Source: Actinomycetota bacterium (GTDB taxonomy: Bacteria; Actinomycetota; Acidimicrobiia; Acidimicrobiales; Palsa-688). From it: DNA of 64,000 nt. Each line of letters opens with the position of its first letter. Positions within the stretch are counted from its first letter, which is position 1. Positions 57,294 to 64,000 of this stretch are shown here, piece by piece. The notes below the pieces were generated by a model. That model worked only from the letters and a program-made list of their open reading frames with translations. It ran no database searches and had not been told where the DNA came from. The DNA lies in the NCBI GenBank assembly GCA_021323695.1, contig JAJPKN010000048.1:105100-169099 (forward strand), in the 5' to 3' direction. The position numbers and the translations under genes are program-made.

Positions 57294-57353
57294 AGCGACG
57301 GTGCGGGGTAGCGGGGCATGCAGCCCGAACGGCGCTATCAACAGGAGTGCCGG

Positions 57354-58268
57354 ATGTACTTCAGAACCAAGTGGGACTGGTCCTTTGCAGGCGACGAGGT
57401 CACGGGTTACGCCGGGCACGCCCTCGGCTACGGGCGCAGGGTACTCATAGGCCGCCACACCGGCGCGGCCCACACCGACCTCGGCCTCGCCCGCCTCGGC
57501 CCGGGTGGCCAGGTGGACAGGCACGTGCACGCCTTCGAAAGGTGCGCCTACGTCTTCAGTGGTGCTCCCGAAGTCCAGTTGGACGACATTTGGTTGCAGC
57601 TGCAGGCGGGTGACTATGTCTTGTTCCCAGTGGGCAAGCCGCACGCCTGGCGCAACCCGGGGGCCGAGGAGGCCAGGTGGCTGGAGCTCAGCTCGCCCCA
57701 ACCGCAAACGTCCCCTGCCAGCTGGCCCGACACCGTGTTCTTGGCCCCGGTGGGGGCGGGGAGCGCAAGGCGCCCCCACCCGGGGGACCCCACTACCCCT
57801 TACGTAGGCCACTACCGCGGCGTGGCTTCTCAAAGCGAAGCGCTGGCGGTGCGCGGGCCGGCTCGGGGCCGGGCGCCCGCCGGGATGGACACCGCCCTTT
57901 TGGCCTACAGCGGCATCACGGTCAAGATGCTCGTCGACGCCAACCTCGGTGCCGACCTGCTCACCATGTTCATGGTCGACTACGAGCCGGGCGGGGCAGC
58001 CCAAGTGCACGACCACCCCTTCGAGGAGGCTTACTTGTTCCTCGAGGGCGAGATCGAAGCCGAGGTGGACGGCGAGCCCATGACCCTGGCGGCGGGGGAC
58101 GTGCTGTTTTGCGGGGTCGGGGTGCTGCACGGGTTCTTCAACACCAGCTCCGGGCGGGTGCGCTGGGTGGAAACCCAGGCTCCCCAGCCTCCCCGCCGGC
58201 ACTCGTACCGCTGGCCGGCACAATGGCAAGAGCTGAACAAGCGCCTACCAAGGGAAGGTACAGCCTAA
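57354..58268 (+). CDS. Bicupin, (S)-ureidoglycine aminohydrolase-like
   Basis: 304 residues with two cupin barrels. First: GGQVDRHVHAFERCAYVFSG...GDYVLFPVGKPHAW; second: GGAAQVHDHPFEEAYLFLEGEI...GDVLFCGVGVLHGF, whose HxH, E and distal H can bind one metal ion. The layout matches AllE/UGlyAH-type bicupins, which act on ureide nitrogen; the match is by architecture, not proof of substrate. ATG 57354 has AGGAG seven bases upstream (an ATG at 57318 lacks one). First gene of an operon with the SDR, facing the importer. Confidence 0.82.
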   Translation: MYFRTKWDWSFAGDEVTGYAGHALGYGRRVLIGRHTGAAHTDLGLARLGPGGQVDRHVHAFERCAYVFSGAPEVQLDDIWLQLQAGDYVLFPVGKPHAWRNPGAEEARWLELSSPQPQTSPASWPDTVFLAPVGAGSARRPHPGDPTTPYVGHYRGVASQSEALAVRGPARGRAPAGMDTALLAYSGITVKMLVDANLGADLLTMFMVDYEPGGAAQVHDHPFEEAYLFLEGEIEAEVDGEPMTLAAGDVLFCGVGVLHGFFNTSSGRVRWVETQAPQPPRRHSYRWPAQWQELNKRLPREGTA

Positions 58269-58967
58269 ATGGCAGAGACGTCCGCCAGTACTGTCATCAT
58301 TGGAGGCACATCGGGCATAGGCCTCGAGCTGGCAAGGCACTGCGCCCTCAGGGGTGACAGGGTGGTCCTGTCCGGCCGGGACCCAGCCCGGGCCGCCCGG
58401 GTAGCCGAGGAGCTGGGCCATGGCGCCCGCGGGATCGGCGTCGACTTGGCCCTAACCGAGCAGATCTCAGGTGCCCTGTCCAGCATCGAACGCGTCAAGC
58501 ACTTGGTCATCATGGCCATCGAGCGCGACACCAACCAGGTGGCGGACTACGACCGCCAGCGCGCCCAGAGGCTCGTCACCTTGAAGTTGGTGGGGTACCC
58601 CGAAGTCGTGCACACCCTCGCCCCTCGGCTCGTGCCAGGCGCTGCCATCGTCCTTTTCGGCGGCCTGGCCAAGGAGCGCCCGTACCCGGGGTCGACCACG
58701 GTCAGCACGGTGAACGGAGGCGTGTCCGGCCTGGTGAAGACCCTCGCTTGCGAGCTGGCACCCGTGCGGGTCAACGCCCTGCACCCAGGGATCGTGGGCG
58801 ACAGCCCCTACTGGTCAGGCAAACCCCTGGACGCCGTCGTCCAGCGCACTCCCCTCGGGCGCCTGGTCACCATGGCCGAAGTGGTGGAAGCGACCATGTT
58901 CCTGCTCGAGTGCAGTGGAGTGAACGGCATAGACCTATATGTCGACGGCGGCTGGCTGTTGCGCTGA
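58269..58967 (+). CDS. SDR-fold protein with altered active site
   Basis: 232 residues of the short-chain dehydrogenase fold: nucleotide motif IIGGTSGIGLEL (10-21), C-terminal VNALHPGIVGDSPYW and LYVDGGWLLR. The NNAG strand reads IMAIERD, and the classic Ser/Tyr/Lys are not found: the YxxxK position reads V145-STV-N149 and the Ser region reads FGGLAKE. It may use other residues, bind NAD(P) without catalysing, or act on an unusual substrate. ATG 58269 directly follows the bicupin stop (TAAATG), so the two are co-expressed. Confidence 0.85.
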   Translation: MAETSASTVIIGGTSGIGLELARHCALRGDRVVLSGRDPARAARVAEELGHGARGIGVDLALTEQISGALSSIERVKHLVIMAIERDTNQVADYDRQRAQRLVTLKLVGYPEVVHTLAPRLVPGAAIVLFGGLAKERPYPGSTTVSTVNGGVSGLVKTLACELAPVRVNALHPGIVGDSPYWSGKPLDAVVQRTPLGRLVTMAEVVEATMFLLECSGVNGIDLYVDGGWLLR

Positions 58968-59095
58968 GCACCACTGCGCCTAGCGCCGGTGCTGGGTGCC
59001 GGTGCGCCGAGCCCGGTCCCGCCGAGCGCCAGGTCGTGCCCAAGCCAGCCACCGCCGCCAGCCACCGCCGCCAGCAAGGACCGCGGGCGCCAAGC

Positions 59096-60421
59096 TCACA
59101 CCGGGCGCCAGCTCCGGGTGTTGAGGTGCGACTGGGCTTCTCGGGTGGCCCCCAGCGGGCCGCCGACAGACCAGTAGCGCTGGCCGGCAACGAGCAGTTC
59201 CTCAGCCGGGAACTTGGTGATCACTTCGCAGCCGTCGGCAGTGACCACTACTTCTTCCTCGATGCGGGCCGCCGACCAGCCGTCGCTCGCTGGCCAGTAG
59301 GTCTCTAGGGCGAAGACCATCCCTTCTTCTAGGACTTCGGGGTGCTCGAAAGAGACGAGACGGCTGAAAATGGGCTTTTCCCATATGGAAAGGCCAACGC
59401 CATGGCCGTACTGGAGGGCAAAGGCGGCCAGCTCGTCGGGGAAGCCGAACTCGGTCGCCTTGGGCCACACCTCCACTACGTCGGCGGTGGTGGCACCCGG
59501 CTTGACCCGGTCTATCGCTTCGTCGATGATCTCCCGGCACCGGCGGTACGCATCGCGCTGGGCTGGGCTGGCGCTACCTACCGCGAAAGTGCGGTAGTAG
59601 CAGGTCCGGTACCCGTTGAACGAGTGCAAGATGTCGAAGAAGGCCGGGTCCCCGGGGCGCAGCAGCCGGTCGCTGTACACGTGCGGGTGCGGGGAGCAAC
59701 GTTCGCCCGAGATCGCGTTCACACCTTCCACGTGCTCGCTGCCTAGGTCGTAGAGCACCTTGGCCACCAGGCCGACGCATTCGTTCTCGCGCACGCCGGG
59801 GCGCAAGAAGGCGTAGAGCTGGTCATAGGCGGCGTCCACCATCGACGCCGCAGTCACCAACAGCGAGATCTCGTCCTGGGTCTTGGTGCGACGGGCTTCC
59901 AGGAACACCTGCTGGCCGTCGGTCACCCTCACCCCTTGCGCGGCCAGCGCGTCCAGCACCGGCAGCTCGGCCAGGTCGACGCCGACGGGCTCGTTGGCCA
60001 AGCCGTAGCGGTCAAGCTCACGCTTGACGGCTCGAGCCACTTCCTCGGCCCGGCCCGAGGCCGGGTTGAAGGCACCCCGCAAGGTGGAGATGCCCGGGCG
60101 CGACCCGTGCTCCTGGTCCTCGCCTCGGTCGAGCCACGGGTTGTACATGACGTGGTGCTTGGCGGCCGACCCAAAGTCCCACACCACCGGCTCGCCGCCG
60201 CGGGGGAGGAGCGAGAAGCGGATCAGCTTGTCCATGGCCCAGGTGCCGATGTGGGTGGCCGTCATGTAACGGATGTTGTGGAAATCAAAAGACAGCAGGG
60301 CGCCCAGCTCGGACTGCTCGAGCTGGGCACGCAGGCGGGCTAACCGTTCGCGCCTCAGCCGTCCCATGTCGACTCGGGCTTCCCAGTCCACCGCGTTGAG
60401 GCCGAAGCTTTTCAAAACCAT
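59096..60421 (-). CDS. M24-family hydrolase, creatinase/DddP-like
   Basis: 441 residues, pita-bread fold with a creatinase-type N-domain (LLSFDFHNIRYMTATHIGTW). In standard M24 metallopeptidases five residues hold two metals; here D263 (FFDILHSF), H340 (YGHGVGL), E373 (ALETYW) and E388 (RIEEEV) are kept but the second Asp of the DxTRT region is C274 (TCYYRTF), and the substrate His of HExP is Trp (IWEKP). The same family includes creatinase (metal-free) and DMSP lyase DddP. ATG 60421 follows AAAGGGGAC. Probably co-regulated with the neighbouring amidohydrolase. Confidence 0.88.
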   Translation of the reverse strand: MVLKSFGLNAVDWEARVDMGRLRRERLARLRAQLEQSELGALLSFDFHNIRYMTATHIGTWAMDKLIRFSLLPRGGEPVVWDFGSAAKHHVMYNPWLDRGEDQEHGSRPGISTLRGAFNPASGRAEEVARAVKRELDRYGLANEPVGVDLAELPVLDALAAQGVRVTDGQQVFLEARRTKTQDEISLLVTAASMVDAAYDQLYAFLRPGVRENECVGLVAKVLYDLGSEHVEGVNAISGERCSPHPHVYSDRLLRPGDPAFFDILHSFNGYRTCYYRTFAVGSASPAQRDAYRRCREIIDEAIDRVKPGATTADVVEVWPKATEFGFPDELAAFALQYGHGVGLSIWEKPIFSRLVSFEHPEVLEEGMVFALETYWPASDGWSAARIEEEVVVTADGCEVITKFPAEELLVAGQRYWSVGGPLGATREAQSHLNTRSWRPV

Positions 60422-60665
60422 CCGACGTCCCCTTTCTTCCCCTATGGCTACGTGCCGACCTGCTCCCGCACCGCTATGAGCCCCCGGCGCGCCTCCCTGG
60501 GGCGCCAGGCGGTACCTGTGCCGGGCAACATCATGGCCCCAGGTCCCACCTCTACCAGACCAAGCTGGTCACCACTGGCCACACCTCGAGCACGGCGCCC
60601 TGAGGCTAGCGGCGCCCGGCCACCGCAGGGCGAGCCAAGGGCTGGGGGCAGCTGGCTCACTTCGG

Positions 60666-62015
60666 CTACTGGCGCCTCTTGGCGCGCGCCTCGACCAGGT
60701 AGGCAGTGGACTCCTCCAAGCGCCGACGGGCCGCCTCCCAATCAGCCAGCAGTTTGCCGCCTCGCTTGCGGATCTGGCCAGCAATCATGACCAAGCTCAC
60801 GTTCGACGGGTCGGCGCACAGCACCACTGTGGTGACCGGGTCGATGACTGGGCTGGTGGCAGGGGCGCGCCCGTCGATTACTACTACGTCTGCCTGCTTG
60901 CCGGGTGTGAGGGAGCCCGTCCGGTCTTCGAGCCCAGCCACATGGGCACCGTTGACCGTCGCCAGGGCCAGCATGTCGCGCGCTTTCAAGATGGTGCTCG
61001 GCACCTCCGTGTTGGCTTCCCAGGCAGCCGCGTTCACCTTCCAGCGCTCGCCAGCGAAGGCGCACCGCATCTCCGAGAACATGTCACCGGGGACAGTGGT
61101 CACCACATCGATGCTGAGCGCCGGGCGCAGGCCGTGCTCGATCGCCTTGGCCACCGGCGGCCAGCCATGGCCCATCTGCATCTCGACCTGCGGGGCGATG
61201 GAGACCTTCCCTCGGCTCTCTGCGACCAGCCCCCATTCCTCCTCGCTCAGGTAGCAACAGTGGATGTAGGTCGTACCCGGGTCGAGCAGGCCGAGGCCAC
61301 GCAACCGTCCCACCATGCCGAAACGGCCTGCCAGCCGCCCCATGGCGACGTGGACGGTGACCGGTATGGAAAGCTCGCGGGCGGTCGACCACTCTTCCCG
61401 CACGACGTCGTCGGTGCAAAAGCCCGGCCCTCGTGTGGCGAGGGCCATGGTGAGCAGGCCGGAACCCGAAGAAAAGTAGGTGCTTTTCACCCGGGCCACG
61501 TCATCGCGGGGGATGGCGATCTTGCTCTCGTTCCAGTAATCAGACAGCGACAGGTTGGCGCTCCCGTAGGCATAGACGGCGCGGATACCTGCCTCTTGTA
61601 AGCCCCGGACAGCGGCGTCGGGGTGCTCGGGCGTGTTGTTGATGTGCGACCAGTCGACCAACGTGGTGATCCCAGCGTTGACACATTCGAGCGCACCGGC
61701 CAAGTTGCTGGCGTAAACGTCCTCTGGGCGGTAGAGGGGGGCAAAGGAGTCCAGCACGTCGACAAAGTAATCATCCAGGGTGGCGTCGCCGGCGCAGCTG
61801 CGGATGGCTGCCTCCCAAGTGTGGCGGTGGGTGTCCACAAAGCCCGGGACGACCACGTCGCCGCTGACATCGATGACCTCGGCGTCGGCCGGGAGGTCCT
61901 TGCCTACGGCAGCGATCTTGTCGCCCTCGATGAGGACGTCCCCGTTCGTGATGTCGCCTAGTGCGGGGTCCATGGTGATGACGTACCCACCGCGAAGCAG
62001 TACCCGGTCGGCCAT
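60666..62015 (-). CDS. TRZ/ATZ-type amidohydrolase
   Basis: 449 residues, metal-dependent hydrolase or deaminase of the cytosine-deaminase branch. Metal ligands H63, H65 (GFVDTHRHTW), H222 (VTVHVAMG) and D303 (SIDVVTT) and the second-shell H252 (YIHCCYL) are in place. The catalytic Glu normally three residues after the third His is M225, which is unusual. ATG 62015 is preferred over ATG 62021 for its spacing from GAGGAGG. Related enzymes deaminate or dechlorinate N-heterocycles and S-adenosylhomocysteine; the substrate here is unknown. It is followed by a 244-bp gap with no visible gene, then the M24 gene. Confidence 0.9.
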   Translation of the reverse strand: MADRVLLRGGYVITMDPALGDITNGDVLIEGDKIAAVGKDLPADAEVIDVSGDVVVPGFVDTHRHTWEAAIRSCAGDATLDDYFVDVLDSFAPLYRPEDVYASNLAGALECVNAGITTLVDWSHINNTPEHPDAAVRGLQEAGIRAVYAYGSANLSLSDYWNESKIAIPRDDVARVKSTYFSSGSGLLTMALATRGPGFCTDDVVREEWSTARELSIPVTVHVAMGRLAGRFGMVGRLRGLGLLDPGTTYIHCCYLSEEEWGLVAESRGKVSIAPQVEMQMGHGWPPVAKAIEHGLRPALSIDVVTTVPGDMFSEMRCAFAGERWKVNAAAWEANTEVPSTILKARDMLALATVNGAHVAGLEDRTGSLTPGKQADVVVIDGRAPATSPVIDPVTTVVLCADPSNVSLVMIAGQIRKRGGKLLADWEAARRRLEESTAYLVEARAKRRQ

Positions 62016-62110
62016 TGCCATTGCCTCCTCAGTTGCCTGTCCCAGTGCGCCCTCTCGGTGCCTGTCCCTCGCCCCTCTGCCCCTGGCACCTCGCCAGCTG
62101 ACGGCGGGCC

Positions 62111-62135
62111 CTGTACAGCTCTCACATCTGTACAG
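62111..62135. promoter_or_regulatory. Two CTGTACAG palindromes upstream of the amidohydrolase
   Basis: CTGTACAG at 62111-62118 and 62128-62135, centres 17 bp apart, in the leader of the amidohydrolase message. A related CTGTACGA lies in the promoter spacer at 62177-62184. The same core is near the ABC importer start. Confidence 0.6.
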
Positions 62136-62162
62136 CGTGGCTTCTAGGGGTCACCCACGCGG

Positions 62163-62191
62163 ACCATATAGCATCACTGTACGACTGTCAA
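62163..62191 (-). promoter_or_regulatory. Promoter of the amidohydrolase gene
   Basis: On the minus strand TTGACA (complement of 62186-62191), 17-bp spacer and TATGGT (complement of 62163-62168). Expected start near 62156, giving a leader of about 140 nt that contains the CTGTACAG pair. Confidence 0.75.
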
Positions 62192-62298
62192 GAGTCACTT
62201 AGCAGGGCCACGCGCCGCCTGCCGCCCTGCCCTACGAAGACGGCCAGGGCTCCTCAAGCCCCTCCGGTGCCCCCCAAGACGGCCGGTGGTCTCACCCC

Positions 62299-63099
62299 CT
62301 AGGCGCCCGGCAACAGCCCCCGCGCCGCCTTGTCGGCAGCCTTGCTCGGCTTGCCCCGCAGCGCCCAAGCGAACAGGACCGCTACCGCTCCCCCGGCCAA
62401 AGGCCCTATCACATATGCCCACCAGTCTTGCCAGTGGCCGCCAACGATCACCGGCCCGAGCGAGCGAGCCGGGTTCATGGACGCCCCCGTCACCGGGGCG
62501 GCCCACAGCCCGGCCAGCGCGATGTAGCCCGCGACGGCGAGCGCCGCGTTGGCGCCGATGTTGCGTGCCCCAGAGGCGGTCCCAAGGATCACGCTCACCA
62601 GGCCGGCGGTGAGGACGAACTCGATCACGGTGGCCTGCCACCAGGTGGTGTTGCCGCCGGGCAAGGTCGAACCCAGGTTGCCGATGTTGCCGAACATGCC
62701 CCGGAGGAACGCCGCCGCCAGCAGGCTGCCCGCAAACTGGGCGGCCACGTAAGCAGGCACCCGCCTCCAGGGGAAATGGCCCCTCAGCGCGAAGGAGATG
62801 CTCACGGCTGGGTTCAGGTGGGCCCCGCTGATGGTGCCCATGAAGTAGATGACGGCCATGACCATGAGCGCGGGCGCCACCACCTGGGCGTCGAGCGGGA
62901 CCTGGCCGTGGCTCCACGCGTCAACCACTGGTGCTCCCGCAGCCACGAGGACCAGCAGGAACGTCCCGAGCGCCTCCGACAACAGGCGCCGCCACTCGTA
63001 GGCCAGGTCCTCGAAGTTGTGGGTCCAGGGTGTTTGCAGGCCGATCGGTTCACGCAGGTGCAGGGGTACCGGCCGGTACTCCTCGGAGGTGGTTGGCAT
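62299..63099 (-). CDS. Aquaporin / MIP-family channel
   Basis: 266 residues, six helices and two NPA half-helices: HLNPAVS (NPA 96-98) and SMNPARS (NPA 209-211, followed by selectivity Arg 212). A hydrophilic N-terminus of about 35 residues precedes helix 1. MIP channels pass water, glycerol, urea or ammonia; which one cannot be told here, but proximity to amidohydrolase-type enzymes makes small nitrogenous or neutral products attractive. ATG 63099 is preceded by GGGGGAGA. Confidence 0.93.
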   Translation of the reverse strand: MPTTSEEYRPVPLHLREPIGLQTPWTHNFEDLAYEWRRLLSEALGTFLLVLVAAGAPVVDAWSHGQVPLDAQVVAPALMVMAVIYFMGTISGAHLNPAVSISFALRGHFPWRRVPAYVAAQFAGSLLAAAFLRGMFGNIGNLGSTLPGGNTTWWQATVIEFVLTAGLVSVILGTASGARNIGANAALAVAGYIALAGLWAAPVTGASMNPARSLGPVIVGGHWQDWWAYVIGPLAGGAVAVLFAWALRGKPSKAADKAARGLLPGA

Positions 63100-63174
63100 G
63101 GTTGTCTCCCCCGGGCTGTCGGTGAAGCACGAGACGTGCTAACACTTGGTGACAACCGACATTAGCGAGGGTAC

Positions 63175-63546
63175 ATGCCGAGCGCCCACGAGCACTGGAA
63201 GGACGAGCCTGAAGAGCAGGACTACCCCGCGGCGCAGTCCTACCTGTCGCTGCTGGTAGGCCCGGACCAGGCGGCACGGCTGGCCGACGCCCTGGCCAAG
63301 GCTGAGCCCTTGCACCACTACGCAGCCAAGGACCTGCTCAGGGCGTCGGGCCTGCCCCTGCTGCCGAGCGACGACCCCGAAGTCCGCAACGACATCGACA
63401 AAGTCAAGCACGGCAAGAAGCTCTCGCCTGTGCTGCTCGTCTACGGCGAGCCGTTGTGGGTAGCAGACGGCTACCACCGCATATGCGCCAGCTACCACCT
63501 GGACGAAAAGACCATGGTGCCTTGCCGGATGGTCCCCCGCTCCTAG
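63175..63546 (+). CDS. Conserved small protein, ParB-like motif
   Basis: 123 residues, soluble and acidic N-terminus (HEHWKDEPEEQDYP). The C-terminal half reads DIDKVKHGKKLSPVLLVYGEPLWVADGYHRICASYHLDE, in which ADGYHR recalls the ParB/Srx nucleotide motif (GxxR). Such proteins are conserved in actinobacteria but unassigned. It is divergent from the aquaporin gene. ATG 63175 is the only good start. A short hairpin (GGTGC-ggc-GCACC) follows at 63548. Confidence 0.7.
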   Translation: MPSAHEHWKDEPEEQDYPAAQSYLSLLVGPDQAARLADALAKAEPLHHYAAKDLLRASGLPLLPSDDPEVRNDIDKVKHGKKLSPVLLVYGEPLWVADGYHRICASYHLDEKTMVPCRMVPRS

Positions 63547-63674
63547 CGGTGCGGCGCACCTTGCCCCACCTCGCTCACCGAGGCTGGCCAGCGGGCACCC
63601 CGCATGACCCGGGAGTGCTGCCGCGCTGCCCCTGAGCGCGCTTGCGCCGTCTTCTGTCACCGGGTGGCCCGGCC

Positions 63675-63690
63675 TTAAGTTTGGGTTAAG
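63675..63690 (+). promoter_or_regulatory. TTAAG direct repeats with 11-bp period
   Basis: TTAAGTTTGGGTTAAG: two TTAAG half sites 11 bp apart, the spacing used by OmpR/PhoB-type regulators, about 60 bp upstream of the small ORF at 63748. Nothing else is visible in 63561-63740. Confidence 0.4.
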
Positions 63691-63747
63691 TCCCTCCCCT
63701 GCCCCCATCGCCGTCCGAGCTAGGAAGGGACGAAGGGAGGTGACATC

Positions 63748-63927
63748 GTGAGCATCAGCCTCAGCGCGATCGGCAACCAGGCCTTGGCCAGCCTCAACTT
63801 GAACGCGGCTGGCCAGCCGCGGGACGGCGACGGGGACAACGGCATCGAGCCGTCCCAAGGCGGCGCGGCCGCCCGGCCCCAACTGCCTCCGGGCTGTGGG
63901 CGATCACCCGAACTTCGCGCTTTCTGA
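63748..63927 (+). CDS. Small acidic-loop ORF, probably truncated by the IS end
   Basis: 59 codons from GTG 63748 with a good ribosome site (GGGAGGTGACATC). The product begins MSISLSAIGNQALASLNLNA and has a Ca-binding-like loop QPRDGDGDNGIEPS (D26-x-D28-x-D30, as in EF-hands, but with Q37 at the position of the usual Glu). The last ten or so codons lie inside the IS-like repeats starting at 63895, so the native C-terminus is probably missing. No known family. Confidence 0.45.
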   Translation: MSISLSAIGNQALASLNLNAAGQPRDGDGDNGIEPSQGGAAARPQLPPGCGRSPELRAF

Positions 63928-64000
63928 TCACCGAAACTCGCGACGGCCTAGCTCTGCACTTCCTGACTCTGAGTGTGGCTGATGGGGGTGAGGAGCTCAA
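63895..64000 (+). mobile_element. Left end of an IS21-like insertion sequence (partial)
   Basis: The sequence begins TGTGGGC and contains a long imperfect direct repeat GATCACCCGAACTTCGCG (63902-63919) / GATCACCGAAACTCGCG (63926-63942), period 24, of the multiple-end-repeat type that IS21 elements carry. The window ends with GTGAGGAGCTCAA, a ribosome site expected just before the istA start, which would be the first base after the window. Transposase itself not seen. Confidence 0.45.

Overview
The window is very GC-rich DNA with GTG and TTG starts, 4-bp ATGA/GTGA gene overlaps and several apparently leaderless promoters. The gene content (coproporphyrin-type ferrochelatase, GTP-dependent PEP carboxykinase, GYW-repeat wall proteins, conserved small actinobacterial proteins) points to an actinobacterium, most likely of the class Acidimicrobiia. 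This assignment is inference from gene style only. I saw no rRNA, tRNA or CRISPR array.

Region by region. 0-9.7 kb is housekeeping: the 5' end of ileS, two small conserved genes, RNase D with a flavin reductase, a HIT protein, a cold-shock protein, an aldo/keto reductase, argS, an ABC ATPase, and a nickel permease/Fur-family pair. 9.7-16.3 kb holds a promoter and long leader, a wall-type 3D-domain protein, a 14-bp repeat array, ferrochelatase, PEP carboxykinase and S-adenosylhomocysteinase. 16.3-22 kb has a nitroreductase, a TPR-GGDEF diguanylate cyclase, a universal stress protein, and a MarR/MFS efflux operon. 22-27 kb has acetyl-CoA synthetase, an acetate transporter, an Asp-box protein paired with a MoaD/ThiS-like protein, and an ACT protein. 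27-40 kb has a flotillin/NfeD pair, surface and membrane proteins, an enolase-superfamily enzyme and a two-component system.

40-51.7 kb holds an iron-type ABC importer with a metal-repressor-like palindrome just inside its first gene, a TetR/EmrB efflux operon, a three-gene extracytoplasmic flavin electron-transfer set (ferric-reductase-like, FMN-binding, ApbE), galT and a membrane protein. 51.8-63.1 kb is the most unusual block: a complete sugar-type ABC importer facing a bicupin-SDR operon, next to a creatinase/DddP-like M24 protein, a TRZ/ATZ-type amidohydrolase and an aquaporin. Shared palindromes link these promoters, and three of the enzymes have altered active-site residues. It looks like an uptake and catabolic pathway for an unknown, probably nitrogen-containing, small molecule. 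The right edge carries a small acidic ORF apparently cut by the left end of an IS21-like insertion sequence.

Acting together, acetate uptake (SatP-type), Acs and PEP carboxykinase would feed gluconeogenesis. The iron importer and ferrochelatase connect to heme, and the ferric-reductase/FMN/ApbE set to surface electron transfer. A recurring feature is short tandem duplication (15-41 bp) placed on gene starts or stops.
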